NCBI GenBank assembly: GCA_965232255.1
Contig: OZ246962.1
Span: 496,001 to 560,000, forward strand
DNA length: 64,000 nt
Source: Endozoicomonas sp965232255
Lineage (GTDB): Bacteria > Pseudomonadota > Gammaproteobacteria > Pseudomonadales > Endozoicomonadaceae
Direction: 5' to 3'
Part shown: piece after piece, positions 34,502 through 43,189 of the stretch
How the letters are laid out: each line of letters starts with the position of its first letter
How positions within the stretch are numbered: position 1 is the first letter of the stretch
Translations under genes and position numbers: made by a program
The notes under the pieces: generated by a model
Seen by the model: only the letters and a program-made list of their open reading frames with translations
Databases searched by the model: none
Told to the model about the DNA's origin: nothing

Positions 34502-35710
34502 TCACTTCACCAAACCATCTCCTGATGACAGCAGCATGGCTGCCAGCTTTTGCTGGTCAAGGGTTTCACCGCTGAGTACGCTGGCCAGAATCTCACTGCC
34601 AAGCAGTTGGGGTGAAAGAACAACATTAGCTTTTACCTGGCGAATCTTGTTCATATTTTTTGCATCATTAACCACCAGTACCGTTTTAATGTCCGCATTC
34701 ATATCTCTGGCCGTCAGGACAATAAACGCGTTAGTGGCATCATCAGATGAAAGCGCCAGTAACGCCTGACAATCCATAACTCCGGCGTTTTTCAACACTG
34801 CATTATCGGTGGCATCACCAAAGACACAATCCACCTCCCAGCCCATTTTTTGCTCGAACTGATCAAACTCCTCTTTTGTGCGAGACGTGACCACGGTGAC
34901 GCCAAGATTCTTCTGCAACAACTGACTGATAGTACCCATGGCCATCACAGAAGTACCGCAAACAATAAAATGCCCTTTACGTATCATGGTGTGTCTTTTC
35001 TCCTTGGTAAGTCTGCCAATACCCCTGCGAATCATTGAGCCACCGAACGTGGTCAATGATGTAGCAAATACAGTGATACCTCCGATAATCATCGAAAGGG
35101 TAAATAAACGGGCCGATTCAGCCACAGGCACAATGTCGCCGTAGCCCACCGTCGTCATAGTGACTACGGAAAAGTAAAAAGCCGTGGTCAAATTATCGAT
35201 CTTGGGTGAGAACTCATCACCAAAATAAAGGGTGCCGTAAGTGCCGTAGAGCAACAGAATGGAGAAACTGATAACGGCGAAGATGGTGTCTGCTGTGGCG
35301 CTGGAACGATCAAAGTCGCCGCCGAGCAACATAACACCAACCAGCGTAGCAGCACAGAATATGGCTCTTATATGTGGCTCTGGATGATAATTGATAGTGT
35401 ACGCCAGAGCGATGCCCAACAGGAAAATCCCCACAGCCCAGGCAATTCGCGCTCGAAACAGCATGCCCAAGGCGTTGAGCATCAGGAACACGCCCAGCAG
35501 GAACCACGGTCCGCTGGCAACATTTGACCAGTCCAGGGCGAGCAGGTTATTGATCTCAACCTGCGGTGGCAGCTGGATGCTAAACCTGAACCCCTCAATG
35601 TTCCGAAAGATCAGCAACCCATTGAGGAAAACGGCAAAAGCAGCAGCCAGATGCCGGTACTCACGCCAAAAATTCTCGACGAAATGCCAGAAACGGTGAA
35701 GTGCTTGCAA
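34502..35710 (-). CDS. potassium channel protein with TrkA-N (RCK) domain
   Basis: 402 residues. The N-terminal half has several hydrophobic helices. The selectivity filter TMTTVGYGDIVP is at about residues 184-195 between two of them. The C-terminal half is an RCK/TrkA-N Rossmann domain starting GHFIVCGTSVMAMGTISQLL, with VDCVFGDATDNAVLKNAGV. This matches Kch-like voltage-gated-type K+ channels of E. coli. The assigned start MQALHRFWHFVENF has no competing upstream Met. It stands alone between rlmE and yhbY. Confidence 0.88.
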   Translation of the reverse strand: MQALHRFWHFVENFWREYRHLAAAFAVFLNGLLIFRNIEGFRFSIQLPPQVEINNLLALDWSNVASGPWFLLGVFLMLNALGMLFRARIAWAVGIFLLGIALAYTINYHPEPHIRAIFCAATLVGVMLLGGDFDRSSATADTIFAVISFSILLLYGTYGTLYFGDEFSPKIDNLTTAFYFSVVTMTTVGYGDIVPVAESARLFTLSMIIGGITVFATSLTTFGGSMIRRGIGRLTKEKRHTMIRKGHFIVCGTSVMAMGTISQLLQKNLGVTVVTSRTKEEFDQFEQKMGWEVDCVFGDATDNAVLKNAGVMDCQALLALSSDDATNAFIVLTARDMNADIKTVLVVNDAKNMNKIRQVKANVVLSPQLLGSEILASVLSGETLDQQKLAAMLLSSGDGLVK

Positions 35711-36195
35711 TGGCTTATCCTGTACTTTATTACCAGTTGCTTGGTCTGCTCAGAATATACTGCAATTGCCATACTTCCGAAGAAATATTTGCCGTTACCC
35801 ACCGCAAAGATTTCCCCATATTGACATCCCTGAAACCGCTTTATTTACTGGATTTTCTGCCAGAAATGACCACGACTGTTGCGCCATTAAAGGTCAGGCA
35901 AAGACGCCGCTGCCTGTTTCCGTAACCGTCTACCCAAATGTGCAATATTGCCAGTAGTTGTTCATGGCCAGCAAATCCTGGGCAATGACAACCTGACCCT
36001 GCGCGGTCAGACTTCCATCAACAGTCAGAAAACGATAGCATCCCCATCAATGATGTCTGCAGTAGTGCAGCACTGATCCGGGATTATGATCCTTTCCCGT
36101 TTACTACCAAATAAACCCTTCCGAAAAGATCACGTCATACCAGTGAGTTTGCGTATGACGGTTCGTTTTGAATCTTATTGCCAGGAATCGTAAAG
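35711..36195. other. intergenic region upstream of yhbY
   Basis: 485 bp with no gene I can support. An 8-bp inverted repeat CGTCATAC/GTATGACG with a 12-bp spacer lies at 36133-36160, followed by a T-rich stretch (GTTCGTTTTG), and may be a weak terminator or attenuator ahead of yhbY. Short open frames here show no family resemblance. Confidence 0.4.
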
Positions 36196-36507
36196 ATGAG
36201 CTTAAATGCCGCCAAAAAGAAACACTTTCGCAGCATCGGCCACAACCTGAACCCGGTTGTCATTGTTGCTGACAAAGGGCTAACCGATGGTGTGGTGGAA
36301 GAAACGCAGCGTGCGTTGAACGACCATGAACTGATCAAGGTAAAGTTCAATATTGTCGACCGGGACGTTCGCCAGCAACTGATCAATGAGCTGGTCAGCA
36401 CCACCAATGCTGACCTGGTGCAAACCATCGGGAAAGTGGCCCTGATCTTCAAGGCAGCCGACAAACCCAACCCACTGCTCTCAAACCTGCTGCGCACGCA
36501 AAGCTAG
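36196..36507 (+). CDS. yhbY: ribosome assembly RNA-binding protein YhbY
   Basis: 103 residues from ATG at 36196, which has AGGA upstream. It is a CRS1/YhbY (CRM) domain: KKKHFRSIGHNLNPVVIVAD, then the GxxG loop KGLTDGV, ALNDHELIKVKF and VQTIGKVALIFK. The domain binds 23S rRNA in pre-50S particles. It is normally next to and divergent from rlmE; here the K+ channel gene has come between them. Confidence 0.95.
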   Translation: MSLNAAKKKHFRSIGHNLNPVVIVADKGLTDGVVEETQRALNDHELIKVKFNIVDRDVRQQLINELVSTTNADLVQTIGKVALIFKAADKPNPLLSNLLRTQS

Positions 36508-36542
36508 CCAAAGGCCGCCGCTGCGGCCGCTGATCCTATTAA

Positions 36543-36590
36543 TGGTCCGCTACTTTTAATGACCCACTACTTTTAATGACCGGCTACTTT
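36543..36590. repeat. short tandem repeat, about 17-bp unit
   Basis: Three consecutive units built on CTACTTTTAATGACC (CCGCTACTTTTAATGA, CCCACTACTTTTAATGA, CCGGCTACTTTGG) lie just outside and into the 3' end of the PH-domain gene, whose TAATGACCGGC end forms part of the last unit. Slippage here could alter the C-terminus of that protein. Confidence 0.7.
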
Positions 36591-36953
36591 GGCAGCCAAC
36601 AATGCCTGTAGGGCGTAGACGTTGGTCTTGCTGTTAAATTCCATTTTTATGGGCTCAGGATGACTGGAAGTCCATATTTTCAGCTCTGCGTCCAGGTCAA
36701 GATATCCGGCCGACTCGACGACAAACATGCTGATGGCCTTGTAGGGTATGGAGCGATACTCCACCTTGCGACCAGTCAGCCCCTGTTTATCGATCATGAT
36801 CAGGCGGTAATTGGTGAGCACCAGCATGTCGCGAATCAGCTTATAAGCCAGCTCCACCGTTTCTGTTGGACTAAAAATCCCGGCCAGCTCTTTTGCGGCA
36901 TCCGCGTTACTCATTTCTCCGGCATTGCCGATCAAGCTATCTAGCAGCCCCAT
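36573..36953 (-). CDS. PH-domain protein (YvbH/DUF-type bPH)
   Basis: 126 residues of a single bacterial pleckstrin-homology-like domain: LAYKLIRDMLVLTNYRLIMI, KQGLTGRKVEYRSIPYKAIS and FNSKTNVYALQALLAAKV with the strand-helix order of the family. No membrane segment or signal peptide. Function is not established for most members; they are single-domain cytoplasmic proteins. The ATG at 36953 has an AGGAGGCAG ribosome-binding site. Confidence 0.75.
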   Translation of the reverse strand: MGLLDSLIGNAGEMSNADAAKELAGIFSPTETVELAYKLIRDMLVLTNYRLIMIDKQGLTGRKVEYRSIPYKAISMFVVESAGYLDLDAELKIWTSSHPEPIKMEFNSKTNVYALQALLAAKVAGH

Positions 36954-37202
36954 TGTCTGCCTCCTGATTAAACTGTGATTTCAACAAGTTACACCCACTT
37001 TGTGCGTGACAGAAAAGACTACACGGACAGGGCGCAATAAGATAGATGGTGCAATTATACGACTATACGATCATACGTAAGCCACTACACGACGATTGAC
37101 GTTCGGATGGAGGCTGGGACAGTATTGGTTACATATCCGTTAAATAAAAGACATTGTTATTTTAATGGTATTGGTCTCAGCAGAAACAAAAAAAGACCAA
37201 AC

Positions 37203-37234
37203 GCAAAAAAGCCGGACTAACCGGCTTTTTTGCG
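37203..37234 (-). terminator. rplQ: terminator of the rpsM-rplQ (alpha) operon
   Basis: A perfect inverted repeat CGCAAAAAAGCCGG / CCGGCTTTTTTGCG with a 5-base loop lies 14 bp after the rplQ stop. On the minus strand the GCCGG stem is followed by six T residues, a textbook intrinsic terminator. Confidence 0.95.
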
Positions 37235-37247
37235 TTTTACCAACTTA

Positions 37248-37637
37248 CTAAGCGTTGGCGGACTCTGTTGCATCAGCAGCAGGACGGTCCAACAGCTCAA
37301 CATAAGCCATTGGCGCGTTATCACCGTGGCGGAAACCGCACTTGATGATACGGATGTAACCGCCCGGACGCTCTTTGAAGCGTGGACCCAGGTCAGTAAA
37401 CAGCTTGCCTACCGCAGCCTTGTCACGGAGACGATTGAACGCCAGCCGACGGTTAGCAACGCTGTCTTCCTTAGCCAGGGTGATCAGCGGTTCAGCAACA
37501 CGACGCAGCTCTTTGGCTTTTGGCAGTGTTGTCTTGATTACTTCGTGCTCAACCAAAGAAGCAGCCATATTCTTGAACATCGCTTTGCGATGAGAGCTGT
37601 TCCGGTTAAGCTTGCGGCCACTTTTACGATGACGCAT
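37248..37637 (-). CDS. rplQ: 50S ribosomal protein L17
   Basis: 129 residues, starting MRHRKSGRKLNRNSSHRKAM, the universally conserved L17 opening. It binds 23S rRNA near the exit tunnel. YIRIIKCGFRHGDNAPMAYV is the conserved C-terminal block. Last gene of the alpha operon, 68 bp after rpoA, followed at once by the intrinsic terminator. Confidence 0.98.
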   Translation of the reverse strand: MRHRKSGRKLNRNSSHRKAMFKNMAASLVEHEVIKTTLPKAKELRRVAEPLITLAKEDSVANRRLAFNRLRDKAAVGKLFTDLGPRFKERPGGYIRIIKCGFRHGDNAPMAYVELLDRPAADATESANA

Positions 37638-37705
37638 GGCACAAACTTCCTCTTATTACTGAGAACCACCTCTGTTTCACCAACGGTGGAAGTTCTCAGC
37701 CGCAA

Positions 37706-38707
37706 TTAAGCAGAAACCTTATCGTCGCTCTTCAGGCTGGCCGGTGGCCAGTTGTCGAGTCGCATACCCAGGCTCAGACCACGAGAGGCAAGAACGTCCT
37801 TGATCTCAGTCAGGGACTTCTTACCCAGGTTCGGGGTCTTGAGCAGTTCAACCTCAGTGCGCTGAATCAGGTCACCAATGTAGTAGATGTTCTCTGCCTT
37901 CAGGCAGTTGGCACTACGTACGGTCAGTTCCAGGTCATCCACCGGGCGCAGGAGAATCGGATCAACCTCATCTTCTTCTTTCACCGGCTCAGGCTCGGAC
38001 TCACCTTCCAGATCCACAAACACAGCCAACTGCTGCTGCAAAATAGTGGCAGCGCGGCGAATGGCTTCGTCCGGGTCCAGGGTACCATTGGTTTCCAGAT
38101 CGATAACCAGCTTGTCGAGGTCAGTACGCTGCTCGACACGAGCACTTTCTACGACGTAGGAAACACGGTATACAGGGCTATAGGTGGCATCCAGTTGCAG
38201 ACGACCGATAGCACGAGTTTCCTCTTCATCCTGACGACGGCTGTCGGCTGATTCATACCCACGACCACGAGCAATCTTCAGCTTCATGTTCAGCTTGCCC
38301 TTGCCATTGAGGTGGGCAATAACATGATCCGGATTAACGATTTCAACATCGTTTTCCAGCTGGATATCAGCGGCGGTGACGACACCCTCGCCGGATTTGC
38401 TCAAAGTCAGAACAACGCTGTCACGGCCAGTCATGCGAATGGCCAGCCCCTTGAGGTTGAGCAGGATTTCGATAACGTCTTCCTGCACACCTTCAATAGA
38501 ACTGTACTCATGCTGCACGCCGTCGATTTCTACTTCAGTCACGGCCCAGCCGGGCATAGAGGACAGAAGAATACGACGCAGGGCATTGCCTAAGGTATGC
38601 CCAAAACCACGTTCCAGCGGCTCCAGGGTGACCTTCGCCCGTGTCAGACTGATTTCCTCGACATCGATATGTCGAGGTGTTAGAAATTCAGTAACCGAAT
38701 TCTGCAT
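37706..38707 (-). CDS. rpoA: RNA polymerase alpha subunit
   Basis: 333 residues. The N-terminal domain (about 1-230), with GFGHTLGNALRRILLSSMPG, forms the dimer that nucleates RNA polymerase assembly. The linker is acidic. The C-terminal domain (about 250-325), with LELTVRSANCLKAENI and NLGKKSLTEIKDVLASRGLS, contacts UP elements and activators; the conserved arginine and asparagine region is intact. Located between rpsD and rplQ as in E. coli. Confidence 0.98.
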   Translation of the reverse strand: MQNSVTEFLTPRHIDVEEISLTRAKVTLEPLERGFGHTLGNALRRILLSSMPGWAVTEVEIDGVQHEYSSIEGVQEDVIEILLNLKGLAIRMTGRDSVVLTLSKSGEGVVTAADIQLENDVEIVNPDHVIAHLNGKGKLNMKLKIARGRGYESADSRRQDEEETRAIGRLQLDATYSPVYRVSYVVESARVEQRTDLDKLVIDLETNGTLDPDEAIRRAATILQQQLAVFVDLEGESEPEPVKEEDEVDPILLRPVDDLELTVRSANCLKAENIYYIGDLIQRTEVELLKTPNLGKKSLTEIKDVLASRGLSLGMRLDNWPPASLKSDDKVSA

Positions 38708-38738
38708 GGATGTTACACCCCACCTAACTGTCTATCCC

Positions 38739-39359
38739 TTACTTGGAGTACAGCTCGACGATCAAGCTCTCGTTGATGTCGGCCGCCAGATCACTCCGCT
38801 CGGGCAGCGTCTTGAAGACACCTTCTTTTTTGCTGGCGTCTACGTCTACCCAGCTGACGAAACCACGCTGCGTAGCAAGTTCAAGCGCTGCATTGATGCG
38901 CAGCTGGTTCTTTGCCTTTTCACGGATAGCAACTACGTCACCAGGCTTGACCTGATAAGACGGGATGTTAACAGTCTTGCCATTAACCATGACAGCTTTG
39001 TGGCTGACCAGCTGGCGTGCTTCTGCACGGGTAGAACCGAATCCCATGCGGTAAACCACATTATCAAGGCGAGACTCGAGAAGTTGCAACAGGTTTGCGC
39101 CTGTAGCGCCCTTCAGGCGGTCAGCTTCCTTGTAGTAGTTACGGAACTGTTTCTCCAGTACACCGTAGATACGACGGAGTTTCTGCTTCTCACGAAGCTG
39201 GATACCGTAGTCGGAAAGACGACCACGACGCTGGCCATGCTGGCCAGGAGCGTTTTCTGCCTTGCACTTTGACTCGAGAGCACGGACACCACTCTTCAGA
39301 AAGAGATCAGTGCCTTCACGACGAGCCAGTTTGCACTTAGGACCTATATATCTAGCCAT
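38739..39359 (-). CDS. rpsD: 30S ribosomal protein S4
   Basis: 206 residues. MARYIGPKCKLARREGTDLF lacks the zinc-binding cysteine set of some S4 paralogues. The S4 RNA-binding domain is RLDNVVYRMGFGSTRAEARQ with SHKAVMVNGKTVNIPSY. In E. coli it represses the alpha operon by binding the rpsM leader; the long gap upstream of rpsM here could serve the same purpose. It lies 31 bp upstream of rpoA. Confidence 0.98.
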   Translation of the reverse strand: MARYIGPKCKLARREGTDLFLKSGVRALESKCKAENAPGQHGQRRGRLSDYGIQLREKQKLRRIYGVLEKQFRNYYKEADRLKGATGANLLQLLESRLDNVVYRMGFGSTRAEARQLVSHKAVMVNGKTVNIPSYQVKPGDVVAIREKAKNQLRINAALELATQRGFVSWVDVDASKKEGVFKTLPERSDLAADINESLIVELYSK

Positions 39360-39374
39360 TTACCGGTCTCCTGC

Positions 39375-39764
39375 TTATACACGACGCTTCTTGGGCGGAC
39401 GACAACCATTGTGTGGGATCGGGGTAACATCAGTGATGTTATTGATCTTGAAACCACAAGCGTTGAGCGCGCGTACGGCGGATTCACGGCCTGGACCAGG
39501 CCCTTTAACGTTTACGTCCAAATTCTTCAGACCAAACTCAGCGGCAGCACGTCCGGCACGCTCAGCTGCAACCTGTGCAGCGAACGGGGTGCTCTTACGG
39601 GAACCACGGAAGCCGGAGCCACCTGCAGTTGCCCAGGACAATGCATTACCCTGGCGGTCGGTAATTGTCACGATAGTGTTGTTAAAAGAGGCGTGAATAT
39701 GGGCAATGCCATCCACAACCGACTTCTTAACTTTCTTACGTGTACGAGTACCTGGCTTTGCCAT
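39375..39764 (-). CDS. rpsK: 30S ribosomal protein S11
   Basis: 129 residues. The signature is IAHIHASFNNTIVTITDRQG plus GPGPGRESAVRALNACGFKI and the terminal HNGCRPPKKRRV. S11 forms the platform next to the E site. Second gene of the alpha operon, 15 bp before rpsD. Confidence 0.98.
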   Translation of the reverse strand: MAKPGTRTRKKVKKSVVDGIAHIHASFNNTIVTITDRQGNALSWATAGGSGFRGSRKSTPFAAQVAAERAGRAAAEFGLKNLDVNVKGPGPGRESAVRALNACGFKINNITDVTPIPHNGCRPPKKRRV

Positions 39765-39866
39765 ATCAGAACAAATCCTGTATTGAAAAAGTTCGTCACT
39801 TCGTTTGCTGGCAGCAAGTCTCTACAGAAATGCAACAGAGAGCTACTCCGACAAACAGCAACGATC

Positions 39867-40223
39867 TTACTTACGAATCGGTTTGCGCGGACCCTTACGA
39901 GTACGGGCATTGGTCTTCGAGCGCTGACCACGAACGGGCAGACTGCGACGGTGACGAAGGCCACGGTAGCAACCCAGGTCCATCAGGCGCTTGATGTTCA
40001 TGCTGATTTCACGACGCAGGTCACCTTCCGTGTTCAGTTTGGCAACTTCACCACGCAGGGATTCCAGCTGATCTTCACTCAGCTCAGATACTTTGGCAGA
40101 TGGTTTAACACCAGTGACAGCACACAGCTGCTCCGCAGTGGTCTTACCAATACCAAAGATGTAAGTCAACGAGATAACGGTGTGTTTGTTATCCGGAATG
40201 TTGACGCCAGCAATACGGGCCAT
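39867..40223 (-). CDS. rpsM: 30S ribosomal protein S13
   Basis: 118 residues. MARIAGVNIPDNKHTVISLT and the C-terminal RGQRSKTNARTRKGPRKP are diagnostic. S13 bridges the subunits and contacts P-site tRNA. First gene of the alpha operon, separated by a 329-bp gap from rpmJ, the last spc gene; the gap to rpsK is about 100 bp, longer than usual. Confidence 0.98.
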   Translation of the reverse strand: MARIAGVNIPDNKHTVISLTYIFGIGKTTAEQLCAVTGVKPSAKVSELSEDQLESLRGEVAKLNTEGDLRREISMNIKRLMDLGCYRGLRHRRSLPVRGQRSKTNARTRKGPRKPIRK

Positions 40224-40552
40224 TCAATCGTCTCCGTTATTACATTTAATCGTGCCACGGTTGTTCGGTCGTAAAAACCAACGCGACCCGTCACACGTCA
40301 CCATATCAAAAAGCCAGAAAGCTTAACGAGATGGCTGCTTTCACCCTATGAAACAGCCAAGGCACAGGACAATCCGGTAAAACCAGATCACAAGCGCACA
40401 GGCGGGCAGTTCCAGCAGGTCGAAAGGCGGAGATTGTAATCCCCCTTTCGATAAAACACAACCGCTCACGAACAAATTCGTGAGCGGTTGCCTTTGCCTG
40501 AGTTCACACCAGGCCAGAGTCTGATGGTTTGCCGGAATCCGGCAAACCGTAA
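40224..40552 (-). promoter_or_regulatory. alpha-operon leader region with strong hairpins
   Basis: A gene-free gap between rpmJ and rpsM. It contains two perfect stem-loops, AACCGCTCACGAA/TTCGTGAGCGGTT at 40460-40489 and GGTTTGCCGG/CCGGCAAACC at 40526-40548. In minus-strand reading the first is followed by TGTGTTTTATC, so it can act as the spc-operon terminator. The remaining 230 bp before rpsM should carry the alpha promoter and, by analogy with E. coli, an S4-binding leader; the pseudoknot itself I cannot prove by eye. Confidence 0.6.
40460..40489 (-). terminator. probable spc-operon terminator
   Basis: A 13-bp perfect stem with a 4-base loop, downstream of rpmJ on its strand, followed by GTGTTTTATC. 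The T-run is only four bases, so termination may be partial and allow some read-through into rpsM. Confidence 0.65.
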
Positions 40553-40666
40553 TTAACCCTGACGCTGTTTGTGACGTGGCTCCTGACAGATCACGCGCAC
40601 GTTACCGTTACGCTTAATGATCTTGCAGTTGCGGCAGATTTTTTTAACCGACGCACGCACTTTCAT
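40553..40666 (-). CDS. rpmJ: 50S ribosomal protein L36
   Basis: 37 residues: MKVRASVKKICRNCKIIKRN then GNVRVICQEPRHKQRQG. The zinc ribbon is intact (Cys11, Cys14, Cys27, His32), so it is the zinc-containing C+ form. Located 44 bp after secY, as in E. coli. Too short for most ORF callers but certain from its sequence. Confidence 0.97.
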   Translation of the reverse strand: MKVRASVKKICRNCKIIKRNGNVRVICQEPRHKQRQG

Positions 40667-40710
40667 AACTTACTCCACAATCGCTGCAGGGCAACTGACC
40701 ATAAATCCGG

Positions 40711-42036
40711 TTAGCGAATCAGGCCGCCACCATACCCCTTAAGATTGGATTTTTTCAGCAGAGACTCATACTGATGCGACATAAGATGCGACTGCACCTG
40801 GGCCATGGTATCCATTACCACAACCACCACGATCAGCAGGCTGGTGCCACCGAGGTAGAATGGCACGTTGGCCGACACCACCAGGAACTGCGGCAGCAGA
40901 CACACTGCGGTCATGTACAGAGCACCGAACATAGTCAGGCGAGTCAGAACACCATCAATATATCGTGCAGATTGCTCACCTGGGCGAATACCCGGAATGA
41001 ACGCACCGGACTTCTTCAGATTGTCAGCCACATCTTTTGGATTAAAGACAAGTGCCGTATAGAAGAAGCAGAAAAAGATGATACCCGCCGAGAACAGTAT
41101 GACGTTCAATGGCTGACCCGGGCCCAGTGCCAGAGCAATCTCCGACAACCAGCCCCAGCCTTCACCCTGGCCAAACCACTGCGCGATAGACGCAGGGAAC
41201 AGCAACAAGCTGGAGGCGAAGATGGCTGGAATAACACCAGCCATATTTACTTTCAGAGGCAGATGACTGCTTTGGGCCGCAAACACCTTACGCCCTTGCT
41301 GGCGTTTGGCATAGTTTACGGTGATCCGGCGCTGCCCCCGCTCGACAAAGACCACGAATGCGATAATGGCAACTGCCAGAAAGGCAACGGCCAACAGCAT
41401 CAGAATGTTGATGTCACCCTGACGGGCGGACTCGAAAGCCCGCACGATCGCACCCGGAAGACCAGCGACAATACCTGCGAAAATAAGAATCGAAATACCG
41501 TTACCGATACCACGTTCCGTGATCTGCTCACCCAGCCACATCATAAAGACGGCACCGGTAACCAGCGTCACTACAGCTACCAGATAGAAGCTGAAACCTG
41601 TGCTGAAAGTAACACCCTGACTGACCAGACCGACAGTCATGCCGACACCCTGAACCAAGGCCAGGATAACGGTCAGATAACGAGTGTACTGGCTGATCTT
41701 GCGACGACCAGACTCACCTTCCTTCTTCAATTGCTCCAGCTGCGGACTCACTATGCTCATCAACTGAACAATAATGGAAGCCGAAATGTAGGGCATGATT
41801 CCCAAAGCCAGTACTGACATCCGCTCCAGCGCACCGCCGGAGAACATGTTGAACAGGCCGAGGATAGTCCCGTCATTTTGCTGAAACATTCGCGCCAAGG
41901 CATCAGGGTTGATGCCCGGCACCGGAATGTGAGCCCCGATCCGGTAAACCAGGATCGCCAGAAGCACGAACTTGACGCGAGCCCATAGCTCGTTCAAGCC
42001 GCTCTGATTCCCAACAACAGGTAGTGTCTTAGCCAT
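40711..42036 (-). CDS. secY: protein translocase subunit SecY
   Basis: 441 residues with ten transmembrane helices, the central channel of SecYEG. MAKTLPVVGNQSGLNELWAR, RIGAHIPVPGINPDAL, SASIIVQLMSIVSPQLEQLK, and the C-terminal MDTMAQVQSHLMSHQYESLL block followed by KKSNLKGYGG are family signatures. It directly follows rplO (adjacent stop and start) within the spc operon. SecG, its partner, is encoded at 27.3 kb in the same window. Confidence 0.98.
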   Translation of the reverse strand: MAKTLPVVGNQSGLNELWARVKFVLLAILVYRIGAHIPVPGINPDALARMFQQNDGTILGLFNMFSGGALERMSVLALGIMPYISASIIVQLMSIVSPQLEQLKKEGESGRRKISQYTRYLTVILALVQGVGMTVGLVSQGVTFSTGFSFYLVAVVTLVTGAVFMMWLGEQITERGIGNGISILIFAGIVAGLPGAIVRAFESARQGDINILMLLAVAFLAVAIIAFVVFVERGQRRITVNYAKRQQGRKVFAAQSSHLPLKVNMAGVIPAIFASSLLLFPASIAQWFGQGEGWGWLSEIALALGPGQPLNVILFSAGIIFFCFFYTALVFNPKDVADNLKKSGAFIPGIRPGEQSARYIDGVLTRLTMFGALYMTAVCLLPQFLVVSANVPFYLGGTSLLIVVVVVMDTMAQVQSHLMSHQYESLLKKSNLKGYGGGLIR

Positions 42037-42471
42037 TTAGTCCTCGATCTTACCACCGGCAGCTTCAATCGCAGCACGGGCGCCTTTGGTAACAGCCAGA
42101 CCTTTCAGTGTGACTGCCTTAGCCAATCCGCCGGACAGTATCACTTTCGCACGCTGAATGCTATCACCAACCAGGTCAGCAGCCTTCAGGGCCGCCAGAT
42201 CGATAACGTCTGCATCAACTTTGTTCAACTCGTGCAGACGAATTTCAGCACTGAAACGCTGCTTGCGAGAATTAAAGCCGAATTTTGGCAGACGACGCTG
42301 TAATGGCTGCTGACCGCCTTCGAAACCTGGTCTGATGGAACCGCCGGAACGGGCCTTCTGACCTTTGTGGCCACGGCCACAGGTTTTGCCCAGACCGGAG
42401 CCAATGCCACGACCTACGCGCTTACCCTCTTTGCGGCTGCCTTCAGCCGGGCTCAGAGTATTCAGATGCAT
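42037..42471 (-). CDS. rplO: 50S ribosomal protein L15
   Basis: 144 residues. MHLNTLSPAEGSRKEGKRVG and GSGLGKTCGRGHKGQKARSG form the basic extension that threads into 23S rRNA; VTKGARAAIEAAGGKIED is the conserved end. It sits between rpmD and secY with 1-bp spacing on each side. Confidence 0.98.
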   Translation of the reverse strand: MHLNTLSPAEGSRKEGKRVGRGIGSGLGKTCGRGHKGQKARSGGSIRPGFEGGQQPLQRRLPKFGFNSRKQRFSAEIRLHELNKVDADVIDLAALKAADLVGDSIQRAKVILSGGLAKAVTLKGLAVTKGARAAIEAAGGKIED

Positions 42472-42472
42472 G

Positions 42473-42658
42473 TCATTCTCCTTCTACCCGGACAAGGTAG
42501 GAAACCTTGTTGATCATGCCACGGACCGAAGGCGTATCTTCCACTTCAACGGTGTGGTTGATACGGCGCAGGCCCAGACCCCGTACGCAAGCCTTATGGC
42601 TTTCGAGGCGACCGTTGGTGCTCTTGATGAGCGTCACTTTGATCATCTTCTCAGCCAT
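42473..42658 (-). CDS. rpmD: 50S ribosomal protein L30
   Basis: 61 residues. KMIKVTLIKSTNG-like start (MAEKMIKVTLIKSTNGRLES) and LGLRRINHTVEVEDTPSVRG with the ferredoxin-like fold of L30. Located between rpsE and rplO as in the E. coli spc operon. Confidence 0.97.
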   Translation of the reverse strand: MAEKMIKVTLIKSTNGRLESHKACVRGLGLRRINHTVEVEDTPSVRGMINKVSYLVRVEGE

Positions 42659-42661
42659 GAC

Positions 42662-43177
42662 TTACCCCAGGATATCCTCAACTGACTTGCCACGCTTGGC
42701 GGCAATTTCTTCAGGAGAACGCATGTCGCGCAGACCGTTGAAGGTAGCACGTACTACGTTGACCGGATTGGTGGAACCGTAGCACTTGGCCAGTACGTTA
42801 TGCACGCCGGCAACTTCCAGTACGGCACGCATTGCGCCACCGGCGATAACACCGGTACCGGCAGATGCTGGCTGCATGTAGATTTTGGAAGCACCGTGAT
42901 GGGCTTTAACCGGGTACTGCAGGGTGTCACCTTTCAGATCAACCTGAATCATGTTGCGACGGGCAGCTTCCATTGCTTTTTGGATAGCAACCGGCACCTC
43001 ACGGGCTTTACCACGACCGAAGCCAACTTTGCCCTTGCCGTCACCCACAACGGTCAGCGCTGTGAAGCCAAAGATACGGCCACCTTTTACCACTTTGGCA
43101 ACACGGTTAACCTGTACCAGCTTCTCGATCAGCCCTTCATCATTGTTAGGCTTACGCTCATCTCTTTCTCTTGCCAT
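42662..43177 (-). CDS. rpsE: 30S ribosomal protein S5
   Basis: 171 residues. The double-stranded RNA-binding-like N-domain has LIEKLVQVNRVAKVVKGGRI and FGFTALTVVGDGKGKVGFG, and the second domain VIAGGAMRAVLEVAGV. S5 controls decoding fidelity; the spectinomycin-site loop (VKGGR) is wild-type-like. 3 bp before rpmD. Confidence 0.98.
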   Translation of the reverse strand: MARERDERKPNNDEGLIEKLVQVNRVAKVVKGGRIFGFTALTVVGDGKGKVGFGRGKAREVPVAIQKAMEAARRNMIQVDLKGDTLQYPVKAHHGASKIYMQPASAGTGVIAGGAMRAVLEVAGVHNVLAKCYGSTNPVNVVRATFNGLRDMRSPEEIAAKRGKSVEDILG

Positions 43178-43189
43178 GACGTCTTACCC

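Noticed and set aside
35701..35957. Two overlapping plus-strand frames upstream of yhbY
   Set aside because: No homologous blocks recognised and no ribosome-binding site; the overlapping frames are mutually exclusive.
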